A stretch of 64,000 nt of DNA from Rubripirellula tenax (GTDB lineage: Bacteria; Planctomycetota; Planctomycetia; Pirellulales; Pirellulaceae): contig NZ_SJPW01000003.1 in assembly GCF_007860125.1 (NCBI RefSeq), forward strand, positions 892,764 through 956,763. Direction: 5' to 3'. The position numbers and the translations under genes are program-made. The notes under the pieces were generated by a model. That model ran no database searches, had not been told where the DNA came from, and saw nothing but the letters and a program-made list of their open reading frames with translations. Below, piece after piece: positions 1 to 9,549 of the stretch (position 1 is the stretch's first letter; the number at the start of each line of letters is the position of its first letter).

Positions 1-410
1 CTGGGAGGCAGCGCACTCGATTGGTTTCCGTCAGATTTCATGGATTCTATTTTCTGTTCCAGCGAACGGTTGTTACACGCCAGGCAGATTCACTCGATCT
101 CGCCAAGCCGCATCAACGAGGTAGCAGTAAGTTCTGCATCTTAGCGTGCTTGATCCGAACACCGAAGAGAAGCGGCTTTGCAAATGCGACATTACCGCGG
201 GGATGCTTTGCGACTGCCCGGACGCGTGCCATGGATTGCCTGGACTGAATAGCCTCTTCTGACTTGGGCAAGCAGTTTTGCTGGTCAAGCTCTCCGCCGT
301 TCCCGCTGCTGGCTTGAAGGTCATTTGAAGCTTCCCTTTTTGGCCCTGTCGCGCACGTCGTTGCAAGAAACGATCATCGCATTTGTCACGCAGATCCTCT
401 GCTCTGCATG
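1..410. other. Left-edge region without a recognisable gene
   Basis: This stretch lies beyond the stop codon of the nitrilase-family gene. Short open frames exist on both strands, but their translations are rich in Arg, Ser and Cys and match no family I know. No clear hairpin terminator was seen. It may hold the 3' flank of a gene lying outside the window. Confidence 0.5.
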
Positions 411-1199
411 TTAGGCCTGTCCCTTCAATCGTCCCGCAAGGAAACCGGTGGCCCGCTCGGTTTCTACTTCGCCAAACAGAATTCCTTCTTCGCCGTAGGG
501 TTGGTGAACCATCAGTTCGCCTTCGGGATCGACGATGGCGGATGTTGTCACGGCACCACGGAGGGCGCAGTTGACGGTTGCGAAGTAGCACGTGTTTTCG
601 GCAGCGCGGCACAGGGCTGCTTTTTCATGGAAAGTGCTGGCAGGATCCGCAAACTGGCGCGGTCGAAAATTGGGATCCGAAACGATTTCGAAATGCGGAT
701 GGAAGACCACGTGTGCGCCATGACGGGCGGCCCAGCGAACGGTCTCGGGGTACCGCCATCCTTCATGGCAGATGACGATTCCGAATGTCAGCGGCCCACA
801 CTGAAAGAGTCGCCGCCCCACGCCGGCGGCGTACTCGTTTTCCTCGGAGGGGTCGAGTTGGACCTTGTCTTGAAACCCACCGTGACTGCCATCGGAATGA
901 GTAACGCGCGCTGTGATCAGGGCATCATCAACGACACGTCGCTCGGTCCCCAGGATGACGCAAAGGTTCAGCTCGGCTGCCTTTCGATCAACGATCGACC
1001 AGGCGTTTTCCAGCCATCCGGTTTCTGGAACCGTTCCCGTTGTGCCTGCACGATAGCCCGGAAGAATGCATTCGGGAAAGCAAACAACGGACGCATTCCC
1101 TGCCGATGCGTTTAGCATCGCGTCGAGAACGATTTCGATCGACGCTTCGGGTGTCGCTGGGCTACGCACATTGGCCAGAGCGATACGAACGTTTGTCAT
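411..1199 (-). CDS. Carbon-nitrogen hydrolase (nitrilase superfamily)
   Basis: Predicted cytoplasmic amidase or nitrilase-like enzyme of 262 residues, the usual length for a single-domain member. The Glu-Lys-Cys catalytic triad is visible: Glu43 in CFPECILPGY, Lys112 in GGFQDKVQLDPSEE and Cys144 in IVICHEGWRYPE. The substrate cannot be read from the sequence. The ATG at 1199 is preferred over an in-frame start 12 codons upstream, because the family's first beta strand (NVRIALANV) begins directly after it and the upstream rhodanese stop codon lies only 7 bases away. The two genes are therefore probably co-transcribed. Confidence 0.85.
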   Translation of the reverse strand: MTNVRIALANVRSPATPEASIEIVLDAMLNASAGNASVVCFPECILPGYRAGTTGTVPETGWLENAWSIVDRKAAELNLCVILGTERRVVDDALITARVTHSDGSHGGFQDKVQLDPSEENEYAAGVGRRLFQCGPLTFGIVICHEGWRYPETVRWAARHGAHVVFHPHFEIVSDPNFRPRQFADPASTFHEKAALCRAAENTCYFATVNCALRGAVTTSAIVDPEGELMVHQPYGEEGILFGEVETERATGFLAGRLKGQA

Positions 1200-1206
1200 T
1201 GCCGTT

Positions 1207-1599
1207 TCACCCGCATCCGCAGTTCGTCTGTCCATCCGATGATCCCTCGCAATGGACGGGGTGCTGATCTCGCTTCCACCAGTCCAGTCCGCCGAGTAGT
1301 TCTTTGACGCGGAATCCGAGCTTCAGCATTTGCAACGCACCTTTCGTCGATGCATTGCACCCGATGCCATCGCAGTAGGTGACGACCAGCGAATCCTTGT
1401 CGACGATCGACGTCGTTTCCATTGACATCGTTCGATGCGGAATATTGATCGCGCCGGGAATGTGCCCTTGTCGGTACGCGTCGGGCGAGCGTGCGTCGAC
1501 GACAACAATCTTGTCGTCCGATTCCAACGCGACTTTCAAGTCCCACGAATCAATTTCGTAGGCAAGCTTGTTCAAGTAGTGACGTTGCTGGTCTTCCAT
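1207..1599 (-). CDS. Rhodanese-like domain protein
   Basis: Single-domain rhodanese of 130 residues, expected to carry sulfur as a persulfide on a cysteine. The motifs are VVVDARSPDAYRQGHIPGAINIP (split here: VVVDARSPDAY then GHIPGAINIP) and the active-site loop starting at Cys76 (TYCDGIGCNAS). The loop has CDGIGC instead of the common CxxGxR, so the substrate may differ. The start at the ATG at 1599 removes a 40-residue upstream extension with no family similarity. A short Cys-rich tail (NCGCG) ends the protein. It is the first gene of a two-gene unit with the nitrilase-family hydrolase. Confidence 0.82.
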   Translation of the reverse strand: MEDQQRHYLNKLAYEIDSWDLKVALESDDKIVVVDARSPDAYRQGHIPGAINIPHRTMSMETTSIVDKDSLVVTYCDGIGCNASTKGALQMLKLGFRVKELLGGLDWWKRDQHPVHCEGSSDGQTNCGCG

Positions 1600-1836
1600 G
1601 GAGAACCCACCGGGGTGGTTGTGAATGGCGAATAGAACGCCACCTATCCTATCGCTGGCGGATCGCGACGCCAAGTAACAGGCGGTCGGCTGTTGGTTTC
1701 GCTCAGGGTTTGATCGCATCGGTTTTTGCAGACTCTTGGACCAGACGTGTCACACCGGTCGGAAACACTGGTCTTCGTTGAACAAAAAAGTCGGCCATCG
1801 ATGGCTGGCATTCACGAACCATGGAGCGATGGATTG

Positions 1837-3051
1837 ATGAAAAATGTGAACCCAGCAGTCACCGATACGACCGCCAATTTTGACCCGAGCCCGATCCAAA
1901 CGATGGCCGGCGGAATCGGTGGGACCCTTGCGGGATTGTGGGCGTTGAGCGGCTTGCAGCCACGCGACTACCAGAGCCGAATCATCGAATCGGCGATCAA
2001 AATGTTTGCGGGACAATTTCGCGTGGGCGATCGGACCAGTCCCGCGGCTTCGAGTGTCTTGATCGAGAGTCCCACGGGCAGCGGCAAGACGGTGATGGGT
2101 TTGGCGGCTGCGGCGTTCATTCAACGGACGACCGGCTCGCGAGTCGGATGGGTGGCGATGCGACGGAATTTGTTGTCGCAAGCCGAAGCCGAAAATGTCC
2201 TTCGGCGGTTTGGCGTCAAGATGCACTTGATCAGCATGTTCGACAAAGATCCGCCACCCTGTGACTTGTTGGTCGTCGACGAAGCGCAACACGACGCCGC
2301 CACCAGCATGGCGAATCTGCACAGCAAGATTCGCCCGACGTGGACGCTCGGATTGTCGGCGACGCCCTATCGCACCGATCGCATCAAATTGTGTTTTGAT
2401 CAAGTCATCCGCGATGCGGGAATCGCGGCGTTGATCGCCGACGGATATTTGAGTCAGTACCACCACTACACGATCCCCGAGTACACGCCGTCCGTGGTCG
2501 CCGACTTGCTGTCAAGCGATCCCGATCGATGGGGAAAGTCACTGGTGTTCTTTCACCGCCGGGTCGAGTGCGAGGAACTGCAGGCAATGCTTAGCAACCG
2601 AGGCATTCGCAGCGAAGTCGTGACGGCGACCAGCAATCGTGATCGGCAATTGGTTGACTTTGTCGCGGGCCGATTCGATGTGCTGATCAATATGGCGATT
2701 CTGACCGAAGGGTTCGATTGTCCCGAACTGAAAACCGTGTTCTGCCGCCCCAGCGGAAAAGGTACCACGATCCAGATGGCGGGTCGTGTGCTGAGAACGT
2801 CTCATCGCGTCCCCAAGAAACAAGTCGTTCAATGTCGCCATACTCGGCACCCCATGATGCGGACGGCGATGCCGGAAGAACAGTATTTGTGGACCGATGA
2901 CGGTTGGCGAAGCATCCGAGCGAACGCACGATTGGATGAAATGGCGATGATCGCACGCCGCCGAGTTGCCAAGGCAGACGTGAAGTTGCCGCCGTTGATC
3001 GCGATGCATCGCAGTCGCCAACGCCATCCATGGTTCACTCCGTCCGCTTGA
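1837..3051 (+). CDS. Superfamily 2 DEAD-like helicase
   Basis: ATP-dependent DNA or RNA helicase-type protein of 404 residues. Motif I is SPTGSGKT (about residues 78-85), motif II is VVDEAQHD (about 147-154), motif III is LSATP (172-176), and motif VI is QMAGRVLR near the C-terminus. The first RecA domain follows a short N-terminal Q-motif-like stretch (LQPRDYQSRII), and the second RecA domain carries FFHRRVECEEL and ILTEGFDCPEL. No nuclease or accessory domain is visible, so the biological role is open. The ATG at 1837 has GGAG about 11 bases upstream. Starts at 1726 and 1801 are possible. A DUF932 gene follows after 64 bases and is likely co-transcribed. Confidence 0.8.
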   Translation: MKNVNPAVTDTTANFDPSPIQTMAGGIGGTLAGLWALSGLQPRDYQSRIIESAIKMFAGQFRVGDRTSPAASSVLIESPTGSGKTVMGLAAAAFIQRTTGSRVGWVAMRRNLLSQAEAENVLRRFGVKMHLISMFDKDPPPCDLLVVDEAQHDAATSMANLHSKIRPTWTLGLSATPYRTDRIKLCFDQVIRDAGIAALIADGYLSQYHHYTIPEYTPSVVADLLSSDPDRWGKSLVFFHRRVECEELQAMLSNRGIRSEVVTATSNRDRQLVDFVAGRFDVLINMAILTEGFDCPELKTVFCRPSGKGTTIQMAGRVLRTSHRVPKKQVVQCRHTRHPMMRTAMPEEQYLWTDDGWRSIRANARLDEMAMIARRRVAKADVKLPPLIAMHRSRQRHPWFTPSA

Positions 3052-3115
3052 ATTTGCGGCCCAACGTCTCTCAATCTATCCAACATCTGATTTTCGTAAC
3101 CTGGAATTGAATTCG

Positions 3116-4231
3116 ATGAACACAGCATCCGAAACCACCAACGCAAAACCACGCTTCACTTACGGCATTGCCACCGTTGCCGACTTGCAAGTCGACCGGG
3201 TACAGCAAACCAAAGCGGGAAAAGTATCGCTGAAGGACTTGCGCATCGACGGCCAACCGGTGACCGCGACACGTCGATTCTGGCGTTCGTTTTTCAGCCG
3301 TTTTGGGATCGCGGAGAACGTCTTTCGTTACTTTACGCCGTCCGAAGTTTTTCAACGCATCGGCGAAGTCAACTCGGACACGTCATTCCGATTCTGCATC
3401 GCCAACCACACCGATACCGATGGACGGGGCAAGCGAGATCTGTTGGCCGTGACCAGTCCCAAGAAGCCCGTCATTCGGCATGACGAAGTCGTCGATCTGA
3501 TCACTCGGTTCGGCGGGACGGATGTCCGTTACCACCAGGGGTTGGTCGTCAGCACTCATGCGCCACGTGGTGGTTCACGCCAATTCGCGATCGGCGGTGA
3601 CCAGTTTCGCGATCGGTTTTGTTTGGAAACCCCCATCGACGGATACGGGCATCCACGGCTGTTCTTGTCGATGATGCGGTTGGTGTGCAGCAACGGCATG
3701 ATCGGATATGCGCGAACTTTTCGCAGCGATGTGCCCGTCGGAAAACAAATGGATCACTGCATTTCGCGTGCGATCGAGTCGTTCGACAATGGGGACGGTT
3801 ACGTGGCGCTGCGTCAACGATTCGAGTCGAGTCAAAGTTCGTGGGCATCGGTTCACGAATGCCTGACGCTTGCGACGACGCTGGAAAAAGCGAAACGTGA
3901 CAAGCAACTTTTGTGCGAAGGTGTGCTTGGACGCCTGCGAGGGATCGCGGGCAACCTAAGCGAACTGTACGGGTTGTCGAATATCGAAGCGCTCAGCGAC
4001 AAACGTCAGCGAATCTTGCCCAGTAAGGCGAGGGTCTATGACTTGATCAACTTTGCCAGCGAGATCGCGACGCATCACGCGACGCCCGACGGAGCGAACC
4101 GGATTCAAGCCTACATCGGCACGCTGGTGTCCGACGAGTATGATTTGGAAGGCACGGCCGATGCGTCGGCGGACTTCAACGACTTCTTCATCGAAGACAG
4201 CCAGACCGTGGTCCGTCAAAGTTTGAATTGA
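3116..4231 (+). CDS. DUF932-type protein
   Basis: Protein of 371 residues resembling the DUF932 family, best known from phage- and plasmid-associated loci and of unknown function. Supporting segments are FSRFGIAENVFRYF, KRDLLAVTSPKKPVIRHDEV, YHQGLVVSTHAPRGG and FLSMMRLVCSNGMIGYART, which follow the family's order of an N-terminal region and a central beta-rich part with a conserved CSNG. There is no signal peptide or membrane segment. The ATG at 3116 was chosen over a TTG at 3107. It sits directly behind an SF2 helicase gene in the same direction, so the two may act together on nucleic acid. That link is inference. Confidence 0.65.
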   Translation: MNTASETTNAKPRFTYGIATVADLQVDRVQQTKAGKVSLKDLRIDGQPVTATRRFWRSFFSRFGIAENVFRYFTPSEVFQRIGEVNSDTSFRFCIANHTDTDGRGKRDLLAVTSPKKPVIRHDEVVDLITRFGGTDVRYHQGLVVSTHAPRGGSRQFAIGGDQFRDRFCLETPIDGYGHPRLFLSMMRLVCSNGMIGYARTFRSDVPVGKQMDHCISRAIESFDNGDGYVALRQRFESSQSSWASVHECLTLATTLEKAKRDKQLLCEGVLGRLRGIAGNLSELYGLSNIEALSDKRQRILPSKARVYDLINFASEIATHHATPDGANRIQAYIGTLVSDEYDLEGTADASADFNDFFIEDSQTVVRQSLN

Positions 4232-4279
4232 CCGATCGTTCGTCGATCGGGTTCGTCCACAATCGGTTCACAAGTTTCC

Positions 4280-5233
4280 ATGAATGCTCCCATCAAAACC
4301 ATTGACGTTTTCGGTATCGGCGTCGCTGTTCTGGACGTATTGATGGTCGTGGAAACGTTGCCGGTGGAAGAATCGGTGGTTCGGGCCGACGATCGGCGAA
4401 TCGGATTGGGCGGCGGCGTCGCGGTGGCTATGGCAACCGCAGCGATGATGGGTGGTCGAACGGCGCTTGCCGATCGGCTGGGAAACGACATTGGCTCGCT
4501 TAGCATTTTGTCGCATCTGCGTGATGCAAGTGTGTTCTGCGACGGCTTGGAAATTACGGACGATCAACGGGCGTCCATTGCCACCGTTTGGGTTTGCCGA
4601 CCATCGGGTTCGCGAACGATCGTGTTTTCGCCGGGCAGCGATCGAGAACTATCGTGGACAGAGGAACTAGCCACGACGGTTGCCTCGTCGCGAGTCTTCC
4701 ACTGCAACGGTCGTCATCTTGAATCCTGTTTGCAAGCCGTCGATGTTGCCAAGAAAAACGACACGATCATTTCATTCGATGGTGGGGCACATCGCTATCG
4801 TGATGAAGTGTTGCCGTTGGTCGAGGCCAGTGAAGTCTTGATCGTGTCCCAGCACTTCGCGGCGGCGCATCACCAACGACATTCGCGATCGGATCCAAAC
4901 TTGGGAGCGACAGCATTGGTCGATTCTTTGGCCAGTGACTTTGGTGCAGGTTTGATCGGCGTGACCGCAGGCGAACGGGGCAGTTGGTTCGCGACGCGTG
5001 ACGGTGACCGATGGCACGAACCGGCGGTTTGCGCGGACCGTGTGGTCGATACAACCGGATGCGGGGACACGTTTCATGGTGCGTTTCTTTTGGGCGTTGC
5101 CAACGGCTATCCGTTTCGCCGCTGTTCACGATTGGCAGCCGCCGTTGCGGGTAAAAACGCGGCGGGCTTGGGAGCTTTGGCGATCGATCGTCCGTCGCTT
5201 GCCGCGATCCATCGTCAAGATTCGGGCCGTTAG
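4280..5233 (+). CDS. PfkB-family carbohydrate kinase
   Basis: Ribokinase-like sugar or nucleoside kinase of 317 residues. The N-terminal glycine-rich motif is RRIGLGGGVAVAMATAAMMGG and the C-terminal PfkB signature is DTTGCGDTFHGAFLLG, which holds the anion hole and the catalytic Asp (about residue 262). The sugar specificity cannot be told from sequence alone. The gene lies 48 bases after the DUF932 gene and 41 bases before recG, all on the plus strand. Confidence 0.85.
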   Translation: MNAPIKTIDVFGIGVAVLDVLMVVETLPVEESVVRADDRRIGLGGGVAVAMATAAMMGGRTALADRLGNDIGSLSILSHLRDASVFCDGLEITDDQRASIATVWVCRPSGSRTIVFSPGSDRELSWTEELATTVASSRVFHCNGRHLESCLQAVDVAKKNDTIISFDGGAHRYRDEVLPLVEASEVLIVSQHFAAAHHQRHSRSDPNLGATALVDSLASDFGAGLIGVTAGERGSWFATRDGDRWHEPAVCADRVVDTTGCGDTFHGAFLLGVANGYPFRRCSRLAAAVAGKNAAGLGALAIDRPSLAAIHRQDSGR

Positions 5234-5274
5234 GGGAAGCGACAGCGATCGGGGGAATCGTTTACGATTTGATC

Positions 5275-7431
5275 ATGACGACTTCCGATTCCGAAACGAG
5301 CGAACCGTCTGGGCCAACGTTGTCGACAACGATCGCAACGTTACCCGGGATGAGTCGTGCGCGGGCGGGCAGGCTGGCGAAGTTGGGCTTGCGGACGGTT
5401 CAGGACCTGTTGTTCTTGTTTCCTCGCGATTATGAACGTCCCGCGCCACCGGCGAAGGTGGACGAACTGCGTGACGGTGAGCCGGCGTCACTGCTGGGGG
5501 CGATCACGGACACTGAAATCACTTCTCGGACGCCCGGCAAGTCGGTGTTCGGTGCGATCGTTGAGAACGCGTCGGGTGCGATTCGCATTTTGTTTTTCAA
5601 TCAAGCGTTCCGAGCCGATCAGTTGACGTTGGGTCGGCGGGTGATCATTTCGGGTTCGCCGCGATTGAACGGACTGAGATGGGAATTCGTGCATCCCAAG
5701 GTCACCTTGTTGGATGTCACCGAAAAGCTTCCCGAGCCGCGGATGATGGCAATTTATCCGTTGACCGAGGGCGTCAAGCAGGCCGAGCTTCGCAACTTGG
5801 CCGAGACGTATTTGTCGTTGACGAGCAAGTTGTCGGAAGTCATGCCGGCTTCGTTGCGTGCTGCCGCGGCAGAGCGGTTGCGAGAACGGGGAATTCAGGT
5901 TTTCGGAGACTTGCCGCCCATCGATGAGGCGCTACGTCAGCTTCATTTGCCGGACAATGAAATCTTGATGATGACGGCGCGGACGCGTTTGGTTTTTCAA
6001 GAATTGTTCGTGATGCAACTGGCATTGGCGATGAAACGTCGGCGATCGACGACGAATCTGCATGCACCACCACTGCCTTCGTCGGCGATGATTGACGCTC
6101 GGATCACAAATCGTTTGCCGTTCACGTTGACCGGAGATCAACGTTTGGCGATCGACGAGATTCGCGCTGATATGTCTCGACAATTTCCGATGAATCGATT
6201 GCTGCAGGGGGATGTGGGCAGCGGTAAGACCGTCGTGGCCGTGTACGCGATGATGTTGGCTGTCGCCGGAGGCCATCAGGCGGTGTTGATGGCACCGACG
6301 GAAGTACTTGCTCGCCAGCATTTTCAGACGCTTTCCGAGATGCTGGAAGGCAGCCGGGTTCGTATCGGACTGCTTTGCGGTTCGCTGTCGGCGGGCGATC
6401 GACGTGACGTGTTCACGCGAACCGCAAACGGCGAGATCGATCTGTTGATCGGGACCCAGGCACTTCTGTACGGTGACATCGAATTTCACCGACTGGGTTT
6501 GTGTGTGGTTGATGAGCAGCACAAATTTGGCGTCAACCAGCGGGTTCAACTGCGCAGCGGTGGGCTCGATCCGCATTCGTTGGTGATGTCGGCGACACCG
6601 ATTCCGCGATCGATCGCGATGACGATGTTTGGCGACGTCGAGCTGAGTACGATTCGCGAGAAGCCGCCCGGTCGCGGAAAGATCAACACGTATTTGTCGC
6701 ACGACGGATGGAAGGATCGATGGTGGTCGTTCGTTCGCGAGCGGCTGGACGAAGGCCGACAAGCTTTCGTTGTTGCACCACGAGTCTCGGCCGCGGAAGA
6801 CCAGGATGTCGAGGCCGAAGACGTGTCGTCGGTCGAAACGGTGTACGAGGATTTGTGCAACGGAGCGCTGTCGGATTACCGAGTCGGCTTGCTTCACGGT
6901 CGGATGAGTAATGACGAAAAGCAAGCAATCATGCAATCGTTTGCGGCGGGACGGACACAGGTCTTGGTCAGCACGACGGTCATCGAGGTCGGAATCAACG
7001 TGCCCAACGCGACGGTGATGACGATCATGGGTGGGCAACGTTTCGGGCTGGCGCAGCTTCACCAACTTCGCGGACGCGTCGCGCGGGGGGCCCACGCCGG
7101 TCACGTTTGCGTCTTTACCGACGGCGAACGATCGCCGGACGAAAACGAGCGACTGAAGGTCTTTGAACAAACAGACGATGGTTTTGAATTGGCCGAGGCA
7201 GACTTTCGATTGCGAGGCCCCGGCGATCTTCTGGGACGGAAACAGAGCGGCATGCCGCCGATGCGAATCGCTGACTTGAATCGCGACGTCGAGATCTTGG
7301 CCGTCGCGCGGGCGATGGCCCAGGAATTGATTGACGAGGATCCGGAACTCGATGCCGAAGACGTTGCCGCGCTTCGGGACCAGATGATTCGTCGTTACGG
7401 AAAGCGAATGGATCTGGGCGACGCGGCGTAG
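5275..7431 (+). CDS. recG: ATP-dependent DNA helicase RecG
   Basis: Branch-migrating helicase that remodels stalled replication forks and Holliday junctions. The 718-residue length fits the family. The N-terminal wedge/OB-fold region is followed by helicase motif I GDVGSGKT (about 312-319), motif II DEQH (about 413-416) and motif III MSATPIPRS. The TRG region is recognisable in the stretch VARGAHAGHVCVF to RLRGPGDLLGRKQSGMP. The ATG at 5275 is preferred. A TTG two codons upstream is also possible and lies closer to a GGGGGAA ribosome-binding sequence. The gene ends 16 bases from the convergent P450 gene. Confidence 0.95.
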   Translation: MTTSDSETSEPSGPTLSTTIATLPGMSRARAGRLAKLGLRTVQDLLFLFPRDYERPAPPAKVDELRDGEPASLLGAITDTEITSRTPGKSVFGAIVENASGAIRILFFNQAFRADQLTLGRRVIISGSPRLNGLRWEFVHPKVTLLDVTEKLPEPRMMAIYPLTEGVKQAELRNLAETYLSLTSKLSEVMPASLRAAAAERLRERGIQVFGDLPPIDEALRQLHLPDNEILMMTARTRLVFQELFVMQLALAMKRRRSTTNLHAPPLPSSAMIDARITNRLPFTLTGDQRLAIDEIRADMSRQFPMNRLLQGDVGSGKTVVAVYAMMLAVAGGHQAVLMAPTEVLARQHFQTLSEMLEGSRVRIGLLCGSLSAGDRRDVFTRTANGEIDLLIGTQALLYGDIEFHRLGLCVVDEQHKFGVNQRVQLRSGGLDPHSLVMSATPIPRSIAMTMFGDVELSTIREKPPGRGKINTYLSHDGWKDRWWSFVRERLDEGRQAFVVAPRVSAAEDQDVEAEDVSSVETVYEDLCNGALSDYRVGLLHGRMSNDEKQAIMQSFAAGRTQVLVSTTVIEVGINVPNATVMTIMGGQRFGLAQLHQLRGRVARGAHAGHVCVFTDGERSPDENERLKVFEQTDDGFELAEADFRLRGPGDLLGRKQSGMPPMRIADLNRDVEILAVARAMAQELIDEDPELDAEDVAALRDQMIRRYGKRMDLGDAA

Positions 7432-7447
7432 TGGACGTGGCATCCCA

Positions 7448-8752
7448 TCAGTTGGGAATGATTCGCATTCGGACACCCGTCGACGGCCCCATCGTGACGT
7501 TGCGGCGACGGGGAACAACGGGCACTTTATCCAGAAGTTCAAAACGATAGTTGTGAACCAGTGTGCCCAACACGATCGCAAGTTCGTAGGTGGCGAACGC
7601 GGCGCCGACGCATCGCCGGTTGCCACCGCCGAACGGATAGTACTGTGACGGCGTGTAGGTTCGGTCGATGAAGCGGCCGGGATCGAAGGTTTCCGGTGAC
7701 GCATAAATGGATTCGTCATAGTGCGTCAAGCACGATGCCGCGGCGATGGAGAAACCGGTCGGCAATCGGTAACCGCCAAGTTCCATCGGCCGCGTTAGGG
7801 TTCTAAGCACTTCCGTGACGATCGGGTTCAAGCGAAGTGTTTCTTGGACGATCGCACGAAGCAGCGGCATCGCCGCCAATGACTCGGGACTCATGTCGCA
7901 CTGGTCCAGTTCGGCTCGCAATTTGTCCAGCCAATCGGGGTTTCGATGCAGGTGGTAAAGCGACCATGCAATCGAGACGGCGGTGGTCTCGTGTCCGGCA
8001 AACAGCAGCGTGCCGATTGAGTCGGCGAGATGTTCGAAATCGATTTCGGGATCCGATTCGGTGGGCCGTGCCAGGATCGACAAGATGTCTTCACGGGAGT
8101 GGATCGAATCGCCGCGCCGCTGAACTTCTTGTTTGATCTGTTCCCGCAACTTCGCCTGGACGACTCGCAAACGATCCATCGGGCTGAACCCCAGCAGCGA
8201 AAACTGCGTTTTGGGCGAAAAGAACAGGATCGGCAGCGACCGATCCAACACGCCTCGCGTGGAATGGCGAAACTCGTTCATCAATTGGTTCGAGTCGGCG
8301 CCCAGGACCGTTTGCAGGATCACATCCAGCGAGATTTCCGTGCCCAATCGAATCCCGGTAAACTCGCGCCCGTCGCTGTAGTTCCGACCGGTTGCCAACG
8401 CGATCGACTGCATCGCTTCGCCATACGCTTTCATGCGATCGCCGTGCAATGGTGGCGCGACGCGTTTGCGTTCCGCACGATGCGGCGGTCCTTCCATCAT
8501 CAATAACGAACCCGCGCCCAAGATCGGACGAATTCCTTCACTGGCGAAAACGGAAAACGTGTCGGGGTCGGCACGAAAGATTTGTTCAACCAAATCGGGT
8601 CGGTCAGTCACCACCACGTTGCCGTTGATGGCTCGCATCAGGAATGGGTCGCCGAACTGTTGGACGCACTTGTTGAACAGTCGCCGTGGGTTCTGGATGA
8701 TTCCCCAAGTCGTACGCCACTTGCCGTGGGGGCCGTTTGGCAGGTCGGGCAT
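7448..8752 (-). CDS. Cytochrome P450
   Basis: Soluble-type haem-thiolate monooxygenase of 434 residues. The I-helix oxygen-activation motif is LFAGHETTAVSIAW, the K-helix ExxR is in QETLRLN, and the haem loop is FGGGNRRCVGAAFA with axial Cys381. No N-terminal membrane anchor is visible. Its overall pattern resembles CYP enzymes of fatty-acid or terpenoid type, but no substrate is assigned. No redox partner gene lies next to it. It converges with recG and is separated from the upstream ABC ATPase gene by about 100 bases. Confidence 0.93.
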   Translation of the reverse strand: MPDLPNGPHGKWRTTWGIIQNPRRLFNKCVQQFGDPFLMRAINGNVVVTDRPDLVEQIFRADPDTFSVFASEGIRPILGAGSLLMMEGPPHRAERKRVAPPLHGDRMKAYGEAMQSIALATGRNYSDGREFTGIRLGTEISLDVILQTVLGADSNQLMNEFRHSTRGVLDRSLPILFFSPKTQFSLLGFSPMDRLRVVQAKLREQIKQEVQRRGDSIHSREDILSILARPTESDPEIDFEHLADSIGTLLFAGHETTAVSIAWSLYHLHRNPDWLDKLRAELDQCDMSPESLAAMPLLRAIVQETLRLNPIVTEVLRTLTRPMELGGYRLPTGFSIAAASCLTHYDESIYASPETFDPGRFIDRTYTPSQYYPFGGGNRRCVGAAFATYELAIVLGTLVHNYRFELLDKVPVVPRRRNVTMGPSTGVRMRIIPN

Positions 8753-8858
8753 GGACTTCGCGATCGAGTTAGGTGGATGGTTGATGGAATGCAGCGGCGC
8801 TTAAGAGAACGTCCGGGTCCACTTGCACTATACGTGGCTTCACGGGCCATCGGCTCAC

Positions 8859-9545
8859 TTAAACCAAACGGCCTTCGACCAGTTCTTTGCGATCGGCCAT
8901 GGCGGAGGCCAGGGATTCGCTGTGGGTGACCGTGATCAGGATCGCGCCAACGGATTGTTGAAGTCGTAACAGCAGTTCGGACACCGAGTCGGCGGTTTTG
9001 CGATCCAGGTTTCCCGTCGGTTCATCCGCCAGGATCAACGTCGGTTGCATCAACAGCGACCGGGCGATAGCGACTCGTTCCCGTTCACCACCCGATAGTT
9101 CACCGGGCAGGTGACCGAGTCGCCCCGATAATCCGACTTCGCCGAGCAAGTCGTTCGCACGACCAATGTCGGTGGGCGATGGCTTGCCGAACGCCAACGC
9201 GGGAACCAGTACGTTTTCGATAACCGTTAGTTGAGGCAACAGATGGTGGTCTTGAAAGATGAAGCCGATCTTCTGGTTGCGAAACTGTGCGAGTTCCTTT
9301 TCGGCGAGCGCGAACGGATCGGCCCCATCGATCGTGACCGTTCCCGTGTCGGGGCGATCGAGAGTGCCCAGGATCTGCAACAGCGTGCTTTTGCCGCTGC
9401 CGCTGGGGCCGACAACCGCCAACGAATCGCCGCTGGCGAGTTCTAAACTCAAGTCCGAAAGCACTCGCAAGGGATCGCCTGCAGTGGGAAAGGCCTTCGA
9501 GAGATTCTTGACGATCAACGATGGTGACGTGGAGGGTGCATTCAT
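8859..9545 (-). CDS. ABC transporter ATPase, LolD/MacB-like
   Basis: ATP-binding subunit of 228 residues. Walker A is GPSGSGKST, the Q-loop is FIFQDHHLLPQLT, the signature is LSGGERERVAIARSL, Walker B is LILADEPTGNLD, and the H-loop is ITVTHSE. The DEPTGNLD pattern and size are typical of the LolD/MacB/FtsE group, which usually drives lipoprotein or macrolide-type mechanotransmission. No FtsX-like permease is adjacent, so the partner must be encoded elsewhere. The ATG at 9545 sits 4 bases after the stop of the prenyltransferase-repeat gene. A longer upstream reading would overlap that gene and has no support. Confidence 0.88.
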   Translation of the reverse strand: MNAPSTSPSLIVKNLSKAFPTAGDPLRVLSDLSLELASGDSLAVVGPSGSGKSTLLQILGTLDRPDTGTVTIDGADPFALAEKELAQFRNQKIGFIFQDHHLLPQLTVIENVLVPALAFGKPSPTDIGRANDLLGEVGLSGRLGHLPGELSGGERERVAIARSLLMQPTLILADEPTGNLDRKTADSVSELLLRLQQSVGAILITVTHSESLASAMADRKELVEGRLV

Positions 9546-9549
9546 GAGT

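Noticed and set aside
5932-7719. A 595-codon open frame opposite recG and the P450 gene end
   Set aside because: Runs through two convincing genes in the opposite sense; translation is basic and repetitive without motifs.
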